Made by a program: the position numbers and the translations under genes
Shown: positions 45,215-53,767 of the stretch, in pieces
How the letters are laid out: each line of letters opens with the position of its first letter
How positions within the stretch are numbered: position 1 is the first letter of the stretch
From: a bacterium
GTDB lineage: Bacteria; Planctomycetota; J058; JAJDCP01
Direction: 5' to 3'
NCBI GenBank assembly: GCA_030428695.1
Contig: JAUIEM010000002.1
Coordinates: 1 to 58,013, forward strand
DNA length: 58,013 bases
Notes under the pieces: model-generated
Database searches by the model: none
Seen by the model: the letters and a program-made list of their open reading frames with translations, nothing else
What the model was told of the DNA's origin: nothing

Positions 45215-46895
45215 CCCGGGGATGCAGATGGGCCTTCACATGGGGCTCTACCAGCGGCAGATCCTCGCTCCGCAGATGATCCTCTCGATGGAGATCCTGC
45301 AGGTTCCGACCCAGGAGCTCGAGAGCCTGATCGCCGAGCAGATGGCCGAGAACCCCGTCCTCGAGTTCCAGAACGAGGCGCAGGAAGAGCGCAAGGAGCC
45401 GAAGGAGAGCGACGTCGAGCGCGACAGCCGGGAGCTCGAGCATGAGTTCGAGCGGCTCGAAGGGCTGGAAGCGCAGTGGCGCGAGTGGTCGCCGGGCGGA
45501 AACAGCCCCGGCATGCGCGACGAGAAGGACAAGAAGCTCGAGGCGATGAACAACACCGCCGCCCCGAGCATGAGCCTGCACGAGCACCTGATCCGCCAGG
45601 TCGCCGAGCGCGAGCTGCTCGACGACGTGCGCGAGCTCGCCGAGTACATGATCTACAATCTCGACGGGAACGGCTACCTGCCCTTTTCGATCGAGGACAT
45701 GATCCTCGCCTTCCGCCGCTACAAGGTCGGCCTGCCCGCGATCCAGGACAAGCCGCCGATCGTGGAGAAGAAGCGCAAGAAGAAGAAGAAGCGCGACGAC
45801 GACGACGATCTCCTCGACGACGACGAGGACGATGACGACGACGACGACGTCCTGATCGGCGCGCCGGTCGAGCAGGAGCCCGAGGAGAAGCGGGCCGAGG
45901 AGCTCGAAGACCATCCCGACCTGTACGTCTCGATCGTCGAAAACACGCCGGCGGTCCGCTTCGACGCGCCCCCGACCGAGGACGAGGTCGACCTGGGCCA
46001 CCACTCCCTCGAGGCGGTCCAGAGCCTCGAGCCGACCGGGGTCGGCGCGCGCGATCTGCGGGAATGCCTGATGCTGCAGGTCGGGCGCAGCGAAAACTTC
46101 GAATTCGAGCGCGAGCTGCTCGAAGACCACCTCGAGGACATCCAGAAGAACAAGCTGCCGAAGATCGCGAAGGAGACCGGCAAGACGATGGAGGAGGTGA
46201 AGGACTCGATCGCCTTCATCCTCAGCCTCAATCCCCGTCCGGGCGCGCTGTTCACCGAAGAGGAGACGATCGGCGTCTACCCCGACGTCGTCGTCACCCA
46301 GGACGGCAAGGACTGGAAGGTCGACCTGGTCAACGAGTACATCCCGCGCGTGCGGGTCTCGAGCAAGTACCTCGAGATCCTGCGCAAGAACCGCAAGAAC
46401 AAAGAGGTCTACGACTACATCAAGAAGAAGGTCGACGGCGCGAAAGCGCTGATCGAGTCGATCGAGCAGCGCCAGAGCACCCTGCGCAAGATCTCCGAAG
46501 AGCTGGTCGCCTACCAGGTCCCCTTCTTCGAGAAGGGCAAGGAGCACTTGCGGCCCTTGAAGATGCAGGACATCGCCGACCGCGTCGGGGTCCACGTGTC
46601 GACGGTCAGCCGGGCCCTGCGCAAGAAATACATGCAGACGCCCCACGGCATCTTCGCGATGAAGTTCTTCTTCACCAGCGGCACCCGCAACGTCAGCGGC
46701 AAGATGGAGTCGATCGTCTCCGTCAAGCAGCGGGTCAAGGAGATCATCGACGAAGAGGACAAGAGCAAGCCCCTGTCCGACGACGAGATCGTCGCCAAGC
46801 TGCGCGAGCGCGGGGTCAAGATCGCGCGCCGCACCGTGACCAAGTACCGCAAGAACCTGCTGATCCCGTCCTCGCGGCAGCGCCGGGAGTATTGA
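45207..46895 (+). CDS. rpoN: RNA polymerase sigma-54 factor with a charged insertion
   Basis: 562 residues. N-terminal Gln/Leu-rich activator region (MGLYQRQILAPQMILSMEILQVPTQELESLI), core-binding region (YMIYNLDGNGYLPF; SLEAVQSLEPTGVGARDLRECLMLQ), HTH (MQDIADRVGVHVSTVSRALRKKYMQTPHG) and the RpoN box ARRTVTKYRK near the end. Between YLPF and SLEAVQ there is an insertion of about 80 residues including a run of Lys/Arg followed by a run of Asp (about 188-216), not seen in ordinary RpoN. Coupled to purN by an 8-base overlap. It would serve the sigma-54 activator at 33828. Confidence 0.95.
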   Translation: MSSPGMQMGLHMGLYQRQILAPQMILSMEILQVPTQELESLIAEQMAENPVLEFQNEAQEERKEPKESDVERDSRELEHEFERLEGLEAQWREWSPGGNSPGMRDEKDKKLEAMNNTAAPSMSLHEHLIRQVAERELLDDVRELAEYMIYNLDGNGYLPFSIEDMILAFRRYKVGLPAIQDKPPIVEKKRKKKKKRDDDDDLLDDDEDDDDDDDVLIGAPVEQEPEEKRAEELEDHPDLYVSIVENTPAVRFDAPPTEDEVDLGHHSLEAVQSLEPTGVGARDLRECLMLQVGRSENFEFERELLEDHLEDIQKNKLPKIAKETGKTMEEVKDSIAFILSLNPRPGALFTEEETIGVYPDVVVTQDGKDWKVDLVNEYIPRVRVSSKYLEILRKNRKNKEVYDYIKKKVDGAKALIESIEQRQSTLRKISEELVAYQVPFFEKGKEHLRPLKMQDIADRVGVHVSTVSRALRKKYMQTPHGIFAMKFFFTSGTRNVSGKMESIVSVKQRVKEIIDEEDKSKPLSDDEIVAKLRERGVKIARRTVTKYRKNLLIPSSRQRREY

Positions 46896-46923
46896 GCTCC
46901 GCCGCGCGCCGAGCCTCCACGCG

Positions 46924-47796
46924 ATGACCCTGGTCGCCCGCAACTTCCCCGACTACGCGCTCCTCGACAGCGGCGCAGGCCGCAAGCTCGAGCGGCTGTG
47001 CGGCCGCCTGCTCGATCGGCCCTGTCCCCAGGCGATCTGGCGCCGTCGGCTCGAGCCGAAGGCGTGGGCGGCGGCCGACTCGGTCCACATCCGCAGCAAG
47101 AAGGGCGGCGGGCGCTGGAAACACCGCACGAAGCTGCCGCCGAAGCTGTGCGTGCGCTGGGAGGAGCTGCTGTTCGAGGCGCGCCTGACCGACTTCGGCC
47201 ACGTCGGGCTGTTCCTCGAGCAGACCGCGGTGTGGCGCTGGCTCGCGGACCGCGTCCGGCGCCACGCGGGGCCGGTCCGCGTGCTGAACCTGTTCGCCTA
47301 CACCGGCGCGGCCTCGTTGGTGATGGCGCAGGCCGGGGCGAAGGTCACCCACCTCGACGCGATGAAGGGGGTCGTGCGCTGGGCGCGCAGCTCCTTCGGG
47401 CTCAACGCGCTGCCGGAGAAGAGCGTCGCCTTCATGGTCGAGGACGCGCGCAAGTTCGTCGCGAAGTGCCGGCGGCGGAGCTTCGGCTTCGAGGGCATCG
47501 TGCTCGATCCGCCCTCCTGGGGACACGGGCCGAAAGGGGAGGTGTGGAACTTCGATGAGGAGGTCGCCGCGCTGGTCGACGACTGCCTCGCGGTCCTGAC
47601 CGGTCCGTCGCCCTTCCTCTTCCTCACCTGTCATACGCCGGGGGTGCAGGCGTCGGCGCTGCGCAACCTGGTCGCGGATGACGGGCGCTTTGCTTCGCTG
47701 GACAGCGGCGATATCGTGTTGGAGCACCGCGATGACGGGCGGCTCCTGCCGGCGGGGATCTACTTGCGGGCCGACGCCCTGGAGGACGAAGGATGA
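46924..47796 (+). CDS. SAM-dependent methyltransferase (RlmI/RlmK-like class I)
   Basis: 290 residues. A short N-terminal part (LVARNFPDYALLDSGAGRKLERL) precedes a Rossmann methyltransferase: FLEQTAVWRWLADRV, VRVLNLFAYTGAASLVMAQAGAKVTHLDAMKGVVRWAR (SAM motif), FMVEDARKFVAKCRRR and IVLDPPSWGHGPKG (DPPSW catalytic motif). The arrangement resembles rRNA large-subunit methyltransferases of the RlmI/SAM-dependent COG1092 group, but lacks a visible PUA domain. ATG 46924 lies 28 bases after rpoN; the stop overlaps the hydrolase start. Confidence 0.85.
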   Translation: MTLVARNFPDYALLDSGAGRKLERLCGRLLDRPCPQAIWRRRLEPKAWAAADSVHIRSKKGGGRWKHRTKLPPKLCVRWEELLFEARLTDFGHVGLFLEQTAVWRWLADRVRRHAGPVRVLNLFAYTGAASLVMAQAGAKVTHLDAMKGVVRWARSSFGLNALPEKSVAFMVEDARKFVAKCRRRSFGFEGIVLDPPSWGHGPKGEVWNFDEEVAALVDDCLAVLTGPSPFLFLTCHTPGVQASALRNLVADDGRFASLDSGDIVLEHRDDGRLLPAGIYLRADALEDEG

Positions 47797-49469
47797 TCAG
47801 GCTGGGGTGGCTGCTCCTCTGTGCCGCCGTCGGGCTGGCGCAGGAAGGCGTCGTCGGCGACTGGCACGGCGCGATCGAGATCGGCGGAGGTGCCCTCGAC
47901 ATCGAGGTCCAGTTCACGGAAACGGACGCGGGCCTGCAGGCGACGATGGACATCCCCCAGCAGCGGGCCGAGGGGCTCGACCTCGAGAACGTGTGGGTGG
48001 AGGGGGACAGCGTCCGCTTCGAGCTGCACGCGCCGGTCGGCATCGCACGCTTCGAGGGGCTGCTCGGCGAGGACGGGATGCGCGGCAGCTTCAGCCAGGC
48101 GGGCATGCCCGGCAGCTTCTGGCTGCGGCGCGGGGAGCGGCCCGAGCGCGAGCTGTACAGCGGCAGCCTGGTGATCGCCGGGCGCACGATCGACGCGAAC
48201 CTGCGGCTGTTCGAGGACAGCGTCGAGGGCCACGTGCAGGCCTGGCTGGACTTCCCCGGCCAGGGCGCCTTCGGCCTCGCCCTCGAGGAGGTCGCGATCG
48301 ACTCGACGGCGGTCCACTTCGAGCTGGTCGGCCCCGCCGGCAGGGCGGTCTTCGACGGCACGGTCGACGGCGACGACATCACCGGTACTTTCGAGCAGGC
48401 TGGCCTCGAGGGCAGCTTCGCGTTCCGGCGTGGGGCGGAGGAAGCAGGGCCGGTGCCGTACCTGGAGCTCGAGGTGTCGTGGCAGGTCGCGTTCGACACC
48501 GTGGCGATCCGCCTGGCCGGCACCCTGACCCTGCCCGAGGGTCCCGGCCCCTTTCCTGCGGTGGTGATGATCAGCGGCAGCGGCGCCCAGGACCGCGACG
48601 AGGACATCTTCGGCTTCAAGATCTTCCGGGACATCGCCGACGCCCTGACGCGGCGGGGGATCGCGGTGCTGCGCTACGACGATCCCGGGGTCGGGGGCTC
48701 GTCGAGCAACCAGCTCGACCTGACCACCCTCGAGCTGGTCGAGCCGGTGCTCGGGGCGGTCGAGTGGCTGTCCGCGCGTGAGGAGATAGGAGCGGTCGGC
48801 CTCGCCGGCCACTCCGAGGGAGGCATCGTCGCGCCGCTCGCGGCGGTGCAGGATCCGCGCGTCGCCTTCTGCATCCTGCTCGCTGGGCCCGCGACCACGG
48901 GCGGAGAGATCCTGCAGGACCAGGTCGAGCTGATCATGACGGCTTCCGGTGCGGAGGAAGCGGACATCGCGCGCGCCCTCGAGCTGCAGCGTGACACCGT
49001 CGCGGCGCTCGAGGCGGGGGATGAGGCGGAGCTCGAGGCGCTGATCCGCACCGCCGTCGCCGAGCAGTGGGCGGATGTGCCGGACGAGCGCAGGGACGAG
49101 ATCGAGGACTTCGACGCCTACCTCGACGAGCTGGTCGCGGGTCAGCTCAAGGCCGTCCGCAGCCGCTGGTTCCGCACCTTCGTCTCGCACGATCCACGGC
49201 CGACCCTCGAGCAGCTGAGCTGTCCGGTGCTCGGACTGTTCGGGGAGGTCGATCTGCAGGTCCCGGCCGAGAAGAACCGGGCCGCGATGGCTGAGGCCCT
49301 CGAGAAGGCGGGCAACACGGCGGTCACCTTGCGCATCCTCGACGGGGCGAACCACCTCTTCGCGCCGTCGGAGACGGGGAACCCGACCGAGTATGCGACG
49401 ATGGAGCAGGTGTTCGTCGAGGGCTTCCTCGAGCAGCTCGGGGACTGGATCCTCGAGGTGACGGAATAG
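47793..49469 (+). CDS. Secreted alpha/beta hydrolase with duplicated N-terminal beta domain
   Basis: 558 residues from ATG 47793, overlapping the previous stop. Signal peptide (IRLGWLLLCAAVGLAQ). Two consecutive ~95-residue beta-rich repeats, each ending with a GMRGSFSQAGMPGSF / DITGTFEQAGLEGSF-type segment, occupy ~20-235. The hydrolase fold follows: ALTRRGIAVLRYDDPGVGGS, VGLAGHSEGGIVAPLAA with the nucleophile Ser, VLGLFGEVDLQVPAEKN (Asp region) and ILDGANHLFAP with the His. Similar to the family of periplasmic esterases/dipeptidyl-peptidase-like hydrolases. Substrate unknown. Last gene of the purN operon. Confidence 0.85.
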   Translation: MIRLGWLLLCAAVGLAQEGVVGDWHGAIEIGGGALDIEVQFTETDAGLQATMDIPQQRAEGLDLENVWVEGDSVRFELHAPVGIARFEGLLGEDGMRGSFSQAGMPGSFWLRRGERPERELYSGSLVIAGRTIDANLRLFEDSVEGHVQAWLDFPGQGAFGLALEEVAIDSTAVHFELVGPAGRAVFDGTVDGDDITGTFEQAGLEGSFAFRRGAEEAGPVPYLELEVSWQVAFDTVAIRLAGTLTLPEGPGPFPAVVMISGSGAQDRDEDIFGFKIFRDIADALTRRGIAVLRYDDPGVGGSSSNQLDLTTLELVEPVLGAVEWLSAREEIGAVGLAGHSEGGIVAPLAAVQDPRVAFCILLAGPATTGGEILQDQVELIMTASGAEEADIARALELQRDTVAALEAGDEAELEALIRTAVAEQWADVPDERRDEIEDFDAYLDELVAGQLKAVRSRWFRTFVSHDPRPTLEQLSCPVLGLFGEVDLQVPAEKNRAAMAEALEKAGNTAVTLRILDGANHLFAPSETGNPTEYATMEQVFVEGFLEQLGDWILEVTE

Positions 49470-49471
49470 AG

Positions 49472-49495
49472 AAAAGCATACGTTTGTATGGTTTT
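49472..49495. terminator. AT-rich inverted repeat after the hydrolase gene
   Basis: AAAAGCATAC, GTTT, GTATGGTTTT: five-base CATAC/GTATG stem extended by AAAA/TTTT with one G-G mismatch. It sits 3 bases after the stop and 2 bases before the next -35 box, so it may be a terminator or an operator. Confidence 0.45.
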
Positions 49496-49497
49496 CC

Positions 49498-49526
49498 TTG
49501 ACGGACGTGGAAGGGGCGCCTATCCT
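49498..49526 (+). promoter_or_regulatory. Candidate sigma-70 promoter for the small protein/cNMP regulator genes
   Basis: TTGACG (49498-49503), a 17-base spacer, TATCCT (49521-49526), 30 bases before ATG 49556. It is one of the best promoter matches in the window. Confidence 0.6.
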
Positions 49527-49555
49527 GGGGAGGTCTGGATTCGACGGAGATTCCC

Positions 49556-49792
49556 ATGCGTCCGCACGATATCGCGCTGCATCAGCGCAAGACCCCGTTC
49601 TCGCCCTTCCGCATCTTCCTGACCGATGGCTCTTGCCACGACATCCGGCATCCTGAGCTGCTGTCGGTGACGCGGACCCATGTGATGATCTACTCGATGC
49701 TTCCCGGCGAGTCCTTGCCCGACCTGGCGACGTTGGTCGATCCGCTGCACGTGGTGCGCATCGAGCCGATCGTTGCGGTGGAAGCGGGCTGA
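49556..49792 (+). CDS. Small 'PFxPFR' family protein of unknown function
   Basis: 78 residues; GGAG six bases before ATG 49556. It contains KTPFSPFRIFLTDGSCHDIRHPELLSVTRTHVMIY and ends VVRIEPIV. I recall short proteins of this pattern (PFxPFRxxLxDGxxxxxRHPE) as common, uncharacterised paralogues in Planctomycetes; this is from general knowledge, not a search. Soluble, no signal. First gene after a strong promoter and ~80 bases upstream of the cNMP regulator. Confidence 0.75.
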   Translation: MRPHDIALHQRKTPFSPFRIFLTDGSCHDIRHPELLSVTRTHVMIYSMLPGESLPDLATLVDPLHVVRIEPIVAVEAG

Positions 49793-49874
49793 GCCGGGCG
49801 CGGGCGAGCCGGGCGTTGCGTGCGCGGACGCTTTGGTGCATCCTCCCGCCACGTGTTGCACAGGGAGCCCGACG

Positions 49875-50978
49875 ATGCCCCAGCCACCCACGGGTCGGCC
49901 GCGGCCGGCGCCGCAGACCATCGCGATCACGGTCGTTCGGCCGGGCTCGTGCCATGCCAGGACCCAGTCGGGAGACGCGGTCTTCGTCGTCGGCGCCGAG
50001 CTCCGGATCCCGAACCGCGCGACCATGTGTGCCCTCGCGGTCGGGGAGCTGATGCCGTTCGTCCGTCACCTGCAGAGCCAGAAGCGTCTCGGCTTCTCCG
50101 CCCTGCCGCTGACGGTCAGCTGCAACGCGTGTCCGAAGCGGAACCAGCCGGCCCAGTTCCGGGTCGAGTGCTTCACGCCGCAGAAGCGCCGCGGAGGGAC
50201 GCCTCCCGAGCTGAGCAAGGCGGTCGAGAAGCTCAAGCGCTACGAGGTGCTGAAGCCGTTGCCCAACGCGTCCTTGCAGCGGCTGGCGGCGCGGGTGAAG
50301 CGCGGGGTGGTACCGAGGGGCATGGTGATCCTGCAGCGCGGCATGCGCGGCGAGCGGATGTTCCTGGTCGAGCGCGGCCGCGTCGAGGTGCTCGACGAGA
50401 CGGAGGAGGTGGTCGCGACGATCGAGAGCGGCGACTGCTTCGGCGAGATCGCGTTGTTGACCGGCGAGCCGGTGTCCGCGACGATCCGCAGCGCGACCCA
50501 GGTCGAGCTGCTGCAGATCGAGGGGGCCGACTTCCGCGAGCTGCTCGTACGCAACCCGGGCCTGCACTTCTACTTCTCGCGCCTGCTGCAAGAGCGGCTC
50601 GAGACCCCCGACAAGGTCACCGCGGCGACGACGATGGTCGCTTCGGGCATGGCGGGCCAGCTCGCCGACTTCTCGCCGCCCGATCTGGTCCAGGCGCTGC
50701 ACCTGACCAAGCGCAGCGGCAAGCTGCGGGTCAAGCGCGACGACGCCGTCGTGTCGATCGTGTTCGCGGACGGCCAGCCCTGGACGATCGAGGCGGAGGG
50801 TCTGGAGATCAGCGATCCGGAGGAGATCTTCTTCGACATGCTGACCTGGACGGAGGGAAGCTTCCGCTTCGGCCTGTGCGGGAAGATCGAGCGCACCTTC
50901 TTCAAGGACATGACCACCCTCCTGCTCGAGGGCATGCGCCGCATCGACGAGGCCGCGATCGGCCTGAGCGACGGATAG
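49875..50978 (+). CDS. TIGR04076-like / cyclic-nucleotide-binding / DUF4388 three-part regulator
   Basis: 367 residues from ATG 49875 (GGGAG eight bases upstream). Residues ~14-100 resemble the TIGR04076 module (IAITVVRPGSC, MCALAVGELMPFV, CNACPKRNQPAQFRVECF). Residues ~115-245 are a cNMP-binding beta-roll: GMVILQRGMRGERMFLVERGRVEVL, SGDCFGEIALLTGEPVSATIRSATQVELLQI, where the FGEIALLTG...SAT pocket binds the phosphate. Residues ~255-367 are DUF4388 (MAGQLADFSPPDLVQALHLTKRSGKLRV, LTWTEGSFRFGLCGK). No DNA-binding domain is visible, so it is probably a signalling adaptor rather than a CRP-type factor. Confidence 0.8.
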   Translation: MPQPPTGRPRPAPQTIAITVVRPGSCHARTQSGDAVFVVGAELRIPNRATMCALAVGELMPFVRHLQSQKRLGFSALPLTVSCNACPKRNQPAQFRVECFTPQKRRGGTPPELSKAVEKLKRYEVLKPLPNASLQRLAARVKRGVVPRGMVILQRGMRGERMFLVERGRVEVLDETEEVVATIESGDCFGEIALLTGEPVSATIRSATQVELLQIEGADFRELLVRNPGLHFYFSRLLQERLETPDKVTAATTMVASGMAGQLADFSPPDLVQALHLTKRSGKLRVKRDDAVVSIVFADGQPWTIEAEGLEISDPEEIFFDMLTWTEGSFRFGLCGKIERTFFKDMTTLLLEGMRRIDEAAIGLSDG

Positions 50979-50989
50979 GAGGGAGAACC

Positions 50990-51958
50990 ATGCCACGCCT
51001 GTTTGCCCTGATCGCCCTCGTGGCCGCCAGCCTCGCGGGCGATGAGCTGCGTCTGTTCGAAGCCCACGCCCTGAACGGCACCCAAGGGGGCGAGCGCTTC
51101 ACCGGCAGCCTGGAGATCACGCCGGACGCCCGCTACACCCTGCGGCGTACGTTCGCATCCGGTCGCGAGGAGGTCGAAGAGGGGCGCGCGTCGGTGGTTG
51201 TGCGCGACCTCGTCCTGCGTCCGGAGACGGCGGAGGAACGTGTCTACGTGCGCGACGACAGCGAGCGCTACGTGCGCTGGCGCTTCCGCTCCGTCGACCA
51301 CGACGAGCTGCTCGTCCAGCCCGGCCGCAAGGAGGGCCTGCTCGCGCTCGCGCTGCGCGTGGTGAGCCGGCCGACCGCTGCCCGCTGGTTGCTCGAGGCC
51401 AACGTCGGGGTGGTCGACGAGGAGCCGCGCATCGTGCGCAGCCGCCAGCCGAGTCCGCGCACCATCGAGCGCCTGGTGCGCGAGCACGGCGTGCGCACGG
51501 TGTTGTCCCTGAACGGGCGCCAGGACGACGAGGTCTGGTACGTGCCCGACGGCGACTCACCGCGCGCCGAGCGTGCACGAGGTCCGCGCCGGGTCACGCT
51601 GGAGGGCTTCCTCGCCGAGCGCGGCATCGCGCACGTCACCGTCGGCATGAGCGCGTCCCGGGCTCCGTCCGAAGACGAGCTGGCCGCGGTCTTCGCGGTC
51701 CTGCTCGACGAGAGCCGTCAGCCGGTGCTCGTGCACTGCAAGGGGGGGGCGGACCGCACGGGGGTGATCTGCGCGCTGTACGGCATCGAGCTGCTCGGGC
51801 AGGACCTCGCCACCGCCAAGGCGACGATGCGGGCCCACATGTGGGCCGCCGACGACGGCACCGAGATCCAGGGGGCCTACCTGGACCTGTACCAGCCGGG
51901 CGCACTGCGCAAGCTGCTCGAGGCGCGGGGGATCGAGGTGCCGGAGGGTCGGGAGTAG
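50990..51958 (+). CDS. Secreted tyrosine/dual-specificity phosphatase-like protein
   Basis: 322 residues from ATG 50990 (AGGAGGGAGAACC before it). Signal peptide (PRLFALIALVAASLAGD). Residues ~20-140 are a beta-rich domain. Residues ~145-320 carry a phosphatase fold: RTIERLVREHGVRTVLSLNGRQDDE, VLVHCKGGADRTGVICALYGIEL with the HCX5R signature. The catalytic Asp is not clearly assignable. Secreted phosphatases of this type often act on phosphoinositides or phosphoproteins. It follows the cNMP regulator by 11 bases, probably one transcript. Confidence 0.85.
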   Translation: MPRLFALIALVAASLAGDELRLFEAHALNGTQGGERFTGSLEITPDARYTLRRTFASGREEVEEGRASVVVRDLVLRPETAEERVYVRDDSERYVRWRFRSVDHDELLVQPGRKEGLLALALRVVSRPTAARWLLEANVGVVDEEPRIVRSRQPSPRTIERLVREHGVRTVLSLNGRQDDEVWYVPDGDSPRAERARGPRRVTLEGFLAERGIAHVTVGMSASRAPSEDELAAVFAVLLDESRQPVLVHCKGGADRTGVICALYGIELLGQDLATAKATMRAHMWAADDGTEIQGAYLDLYQPGALRKLLEARGIEVPEGRE

Positions 51959-52062
51959 CGCCAGGGTGCAACGGAGCTTCCGGCGTAGGGCAGGCAATCC
52001 CACCCCACGAGAAACTCGAGCAGTCGTGGGACAACCATGAAGGGAGGGGTTACTGCGTCGGA

Positions 52063-52134
52063 ATCCAATGTAGGGGCGAGGATTACCCCCGCCCGCGCAG
52101 GCGTAGGGACGTGCGTCAACGGGTTCCGTGAGAC
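52063..52134. repeat. Dispersed intergenic repeat, copy 2
   Basis: 72 bases matching copy 1 at 18762-18834. Lies between the convergent phosphatase and GST-like genes, as copy 1 lies between convergent topB and maf. Same order: ATGTAGGGGCGAGG, C-rich centre, GGGACGTGCG, CAACGGGTTCCGTGAGAC. The 251-base gap around it holds no gene. Confidence 0.85.
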
Positions 52135-52209
52135 AGCCTCTTTAGCCCCCGTCGCACTTCGAGAGCTGATCTCCCTTCGCGGGACAGAACCTGCGCTGAG
52201 ACGCCCTGC

Positions 52210-52854
52210 TCAATCCGCGCTGGCGCGCTGGAAGGCGTCCCGCTCCATCAGTCGCATCGCGTAGGTCTGCAGCGCGGGGAACTTCTCGAGCACGCCCTGG
52301 GTCAGCACCCAGACCATCACCGAGCCGAGCAGGATGTCCGCGGCGCTGAAGCTCTCCCCGAGGAGGTAGGGGCCGCCGTCGGCGAGGGCCTTCTCGACCA
52401 CGCCGAGCACTTCGGCGAGCTGGGCCTGGGCCTTGGCCTTCGCCTCGTCCCCTTCGGCGGTGAAGGTGCCGATCAGCGCGGGCTCGAGGGTGCCGGGGGT
52501 GAAGAACATCCACTGGGTGTAGGCGGCGCGCTCGGGTGCGACCAGCGGCGGCGCGAGGCCGAAGTCGTCGTGCTGGTCGGCGAGCACCATGCAGATCGCC
52601 GCCGACTCGAACATCACCGCCCCGTCGTTGTCGAGGGCCGGCACCTTCCCGAGCGGATGGATCGCCCGGTAGTCGGGGCTGTCCGCGTCCTCGACGTTGA
52701 TCAGCTCGTAGGCGAGGCCGATCTCCTCGAGCAGCCAGCGGGGGCGGATCGAGCGGGTGCGCGGCTTGGCGTACAGCTTGATCACCGGGGCTTCGGTGGT
52801 GGCGGGCTCTTCGATGATGTCGTCGGCGGACGGGGCGCTCTCTTCTTCGCTCAT
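52210..52854 (-). CDS. Glutathione S-transferase-family protein
   Basis: 214 residues from ATG 52854. An acidic N-terminal extension (SEEESAPSADDIIEEPATTE) precedes a thioredoxin-like domain (IKLYAKPRTRSIRPRWLLEEIGLAYEL, LGKVPALDNDGAVMFESAAICM) and an all-helical C-terminal domain (AAYTQWMFFTPGTLEP, YLLGESFSAADILLGSVMVW). The VPALDNDG loop with cis-Pro and the ES pair fit GSTs. Role unassigned; it may be a detoxification enzyme or a GST-fold adaptor. Confidence 0.85.
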   Translation of the reverse strand: MSEEESAPSADDIIEEPATTEAPVIKLYAKPRTRSIRPRWLLEEIGLAYELINVEDADSPDYRAIHPLGKVPALDNDGAVMFESAAICMVLADQHDDFGLAPPLVAPERAAYTQWMFFTPGTLEPALIGTFTAEGDEAKAKAQAQLAEVLGVVEKALADGGPYLLGESFSAADILLGSVMVWVLTQGVLEKFPALQTYAMRLMERDAFQRASAD

Positions 52855-52918
52855 GGTCTTCCTCTGGTGGGAGTGCGGCGCCATCGTACCGGCTCGCGGC
52901 CGGTTCCGCCAAGCGGAC

Positions 52919-53767
52919 CTACTTGCCCCGGTAGTCGCAGATCGCCTGGGGCAGCGCGGCGAGCAGGTCGAGGGCGTCGAGCGAGACCTCGCCGACCCGC
53001 GCCCGCGCGAGGTCTCCGGCGCAGCCGTGCAGGTGCACCGCCAGGCAGGTCGCCTCGAAGGGCGCGAAGCCCTGGCCGAGCAGGGCGGTGACCATGCCGG
53101 CGAGGACGTCCCCCGTCCCGCCGGTCGCCATCCCCGGGTTGCCGGTCGCGTTCTCGTAGCGCGCGTCTCCCTGGCCGACCAGGGTGCGGTGACCTTTGAG
53201 GGCGATGCACGTGCCGGGGAAGCGCTCGAGGGCGGCGGCGAGGGCGGCTTCCCGGTCGGCCTGCACCTCCCGGGTCGGGATCTCGAGCAGGGAGGCGAGC
53301 TCGCCGGGGTGGGGGGTCATCACCGTCGGCGCCGTGCGCGCGGCGAGCTTCCCTCCGCACAGGCTCCACAGCCCGTCGGCGTCGAGCACCAGCGGGCGCG
53401 CTTCGCCGTACAATTGCCGGACCAACGTGGCGGTCTCGCGGTGGCGCCCCAGCCCCGGCCCGACCAGCAGGTGGCTGGCGCGCTGCGCGAGGATGGGGTC
53501 GAGGGCGAACAGCGACAGGGTGCCCGCGTCGGTCTCCGGGGCGGGAAGCGTCATCGCGCAGGTCAGCTTGGCTCCGAGGACGAGCTGCAGCGACTGGGGG
53601 CAGATCACCGTGACCAGCCCGGCCCCGCAGCGCAGGGCCCCGCGCGCCGCCAGGAAGGCCGCGCCGCTCAGCCCGCGGCTGCCGGCGACCAGCGACAGGC
53701 GGCCGTAGTCGCCCTTGTGGGAAGCGGCCGCGCGCGCCGGCCAGGCGGGCAGCTCCGGGCGGATCAT
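52919..53767 (-). CDS. nnrD: ADP-dependent NAD(P)H-hydrate dehydratase
   Basis: 282 residues. KGDYGRLSLVAGSRGLSGAAFLAARGALRCGAGLVTV, LLVGPGLGR, VLDADGLW, TPHPGELASLL and NATGNPGMATGGTGDVLAGMVTALL are the ribokinase-like NnrD signatures. It repairs hydrated NAD(P)H. The usual N-terminal NnrE epimerase domain is absent. The start overlaps the larB stop by 4 bases, so it is expressed with larB and tsaD. Confidence 0.94.
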   Translation of the reverse strand: MIRPELPAWPARAAASHKGDYGRLSLVAGSRGLSGAAFLAARGALRCGAGLVTVICPQSLQLVLGAKLTCAMTLPAPETDAGTLSLFALDPILAQRASHLLVGPGLGRHRETATLVRQLYGEARPLVLDADGLWSLCGGKLAARTAPTVMTPHPGELASLLEIPTREVQADREAALAAALERFPGTCIALKGHRTLVGQGDARYENATGNPGMATGGTGDVLAGMVTALLGQGFAPFEATCLAVHLHGCAGDLARARVGEVSLDALDLLAALPQAICDYRGK

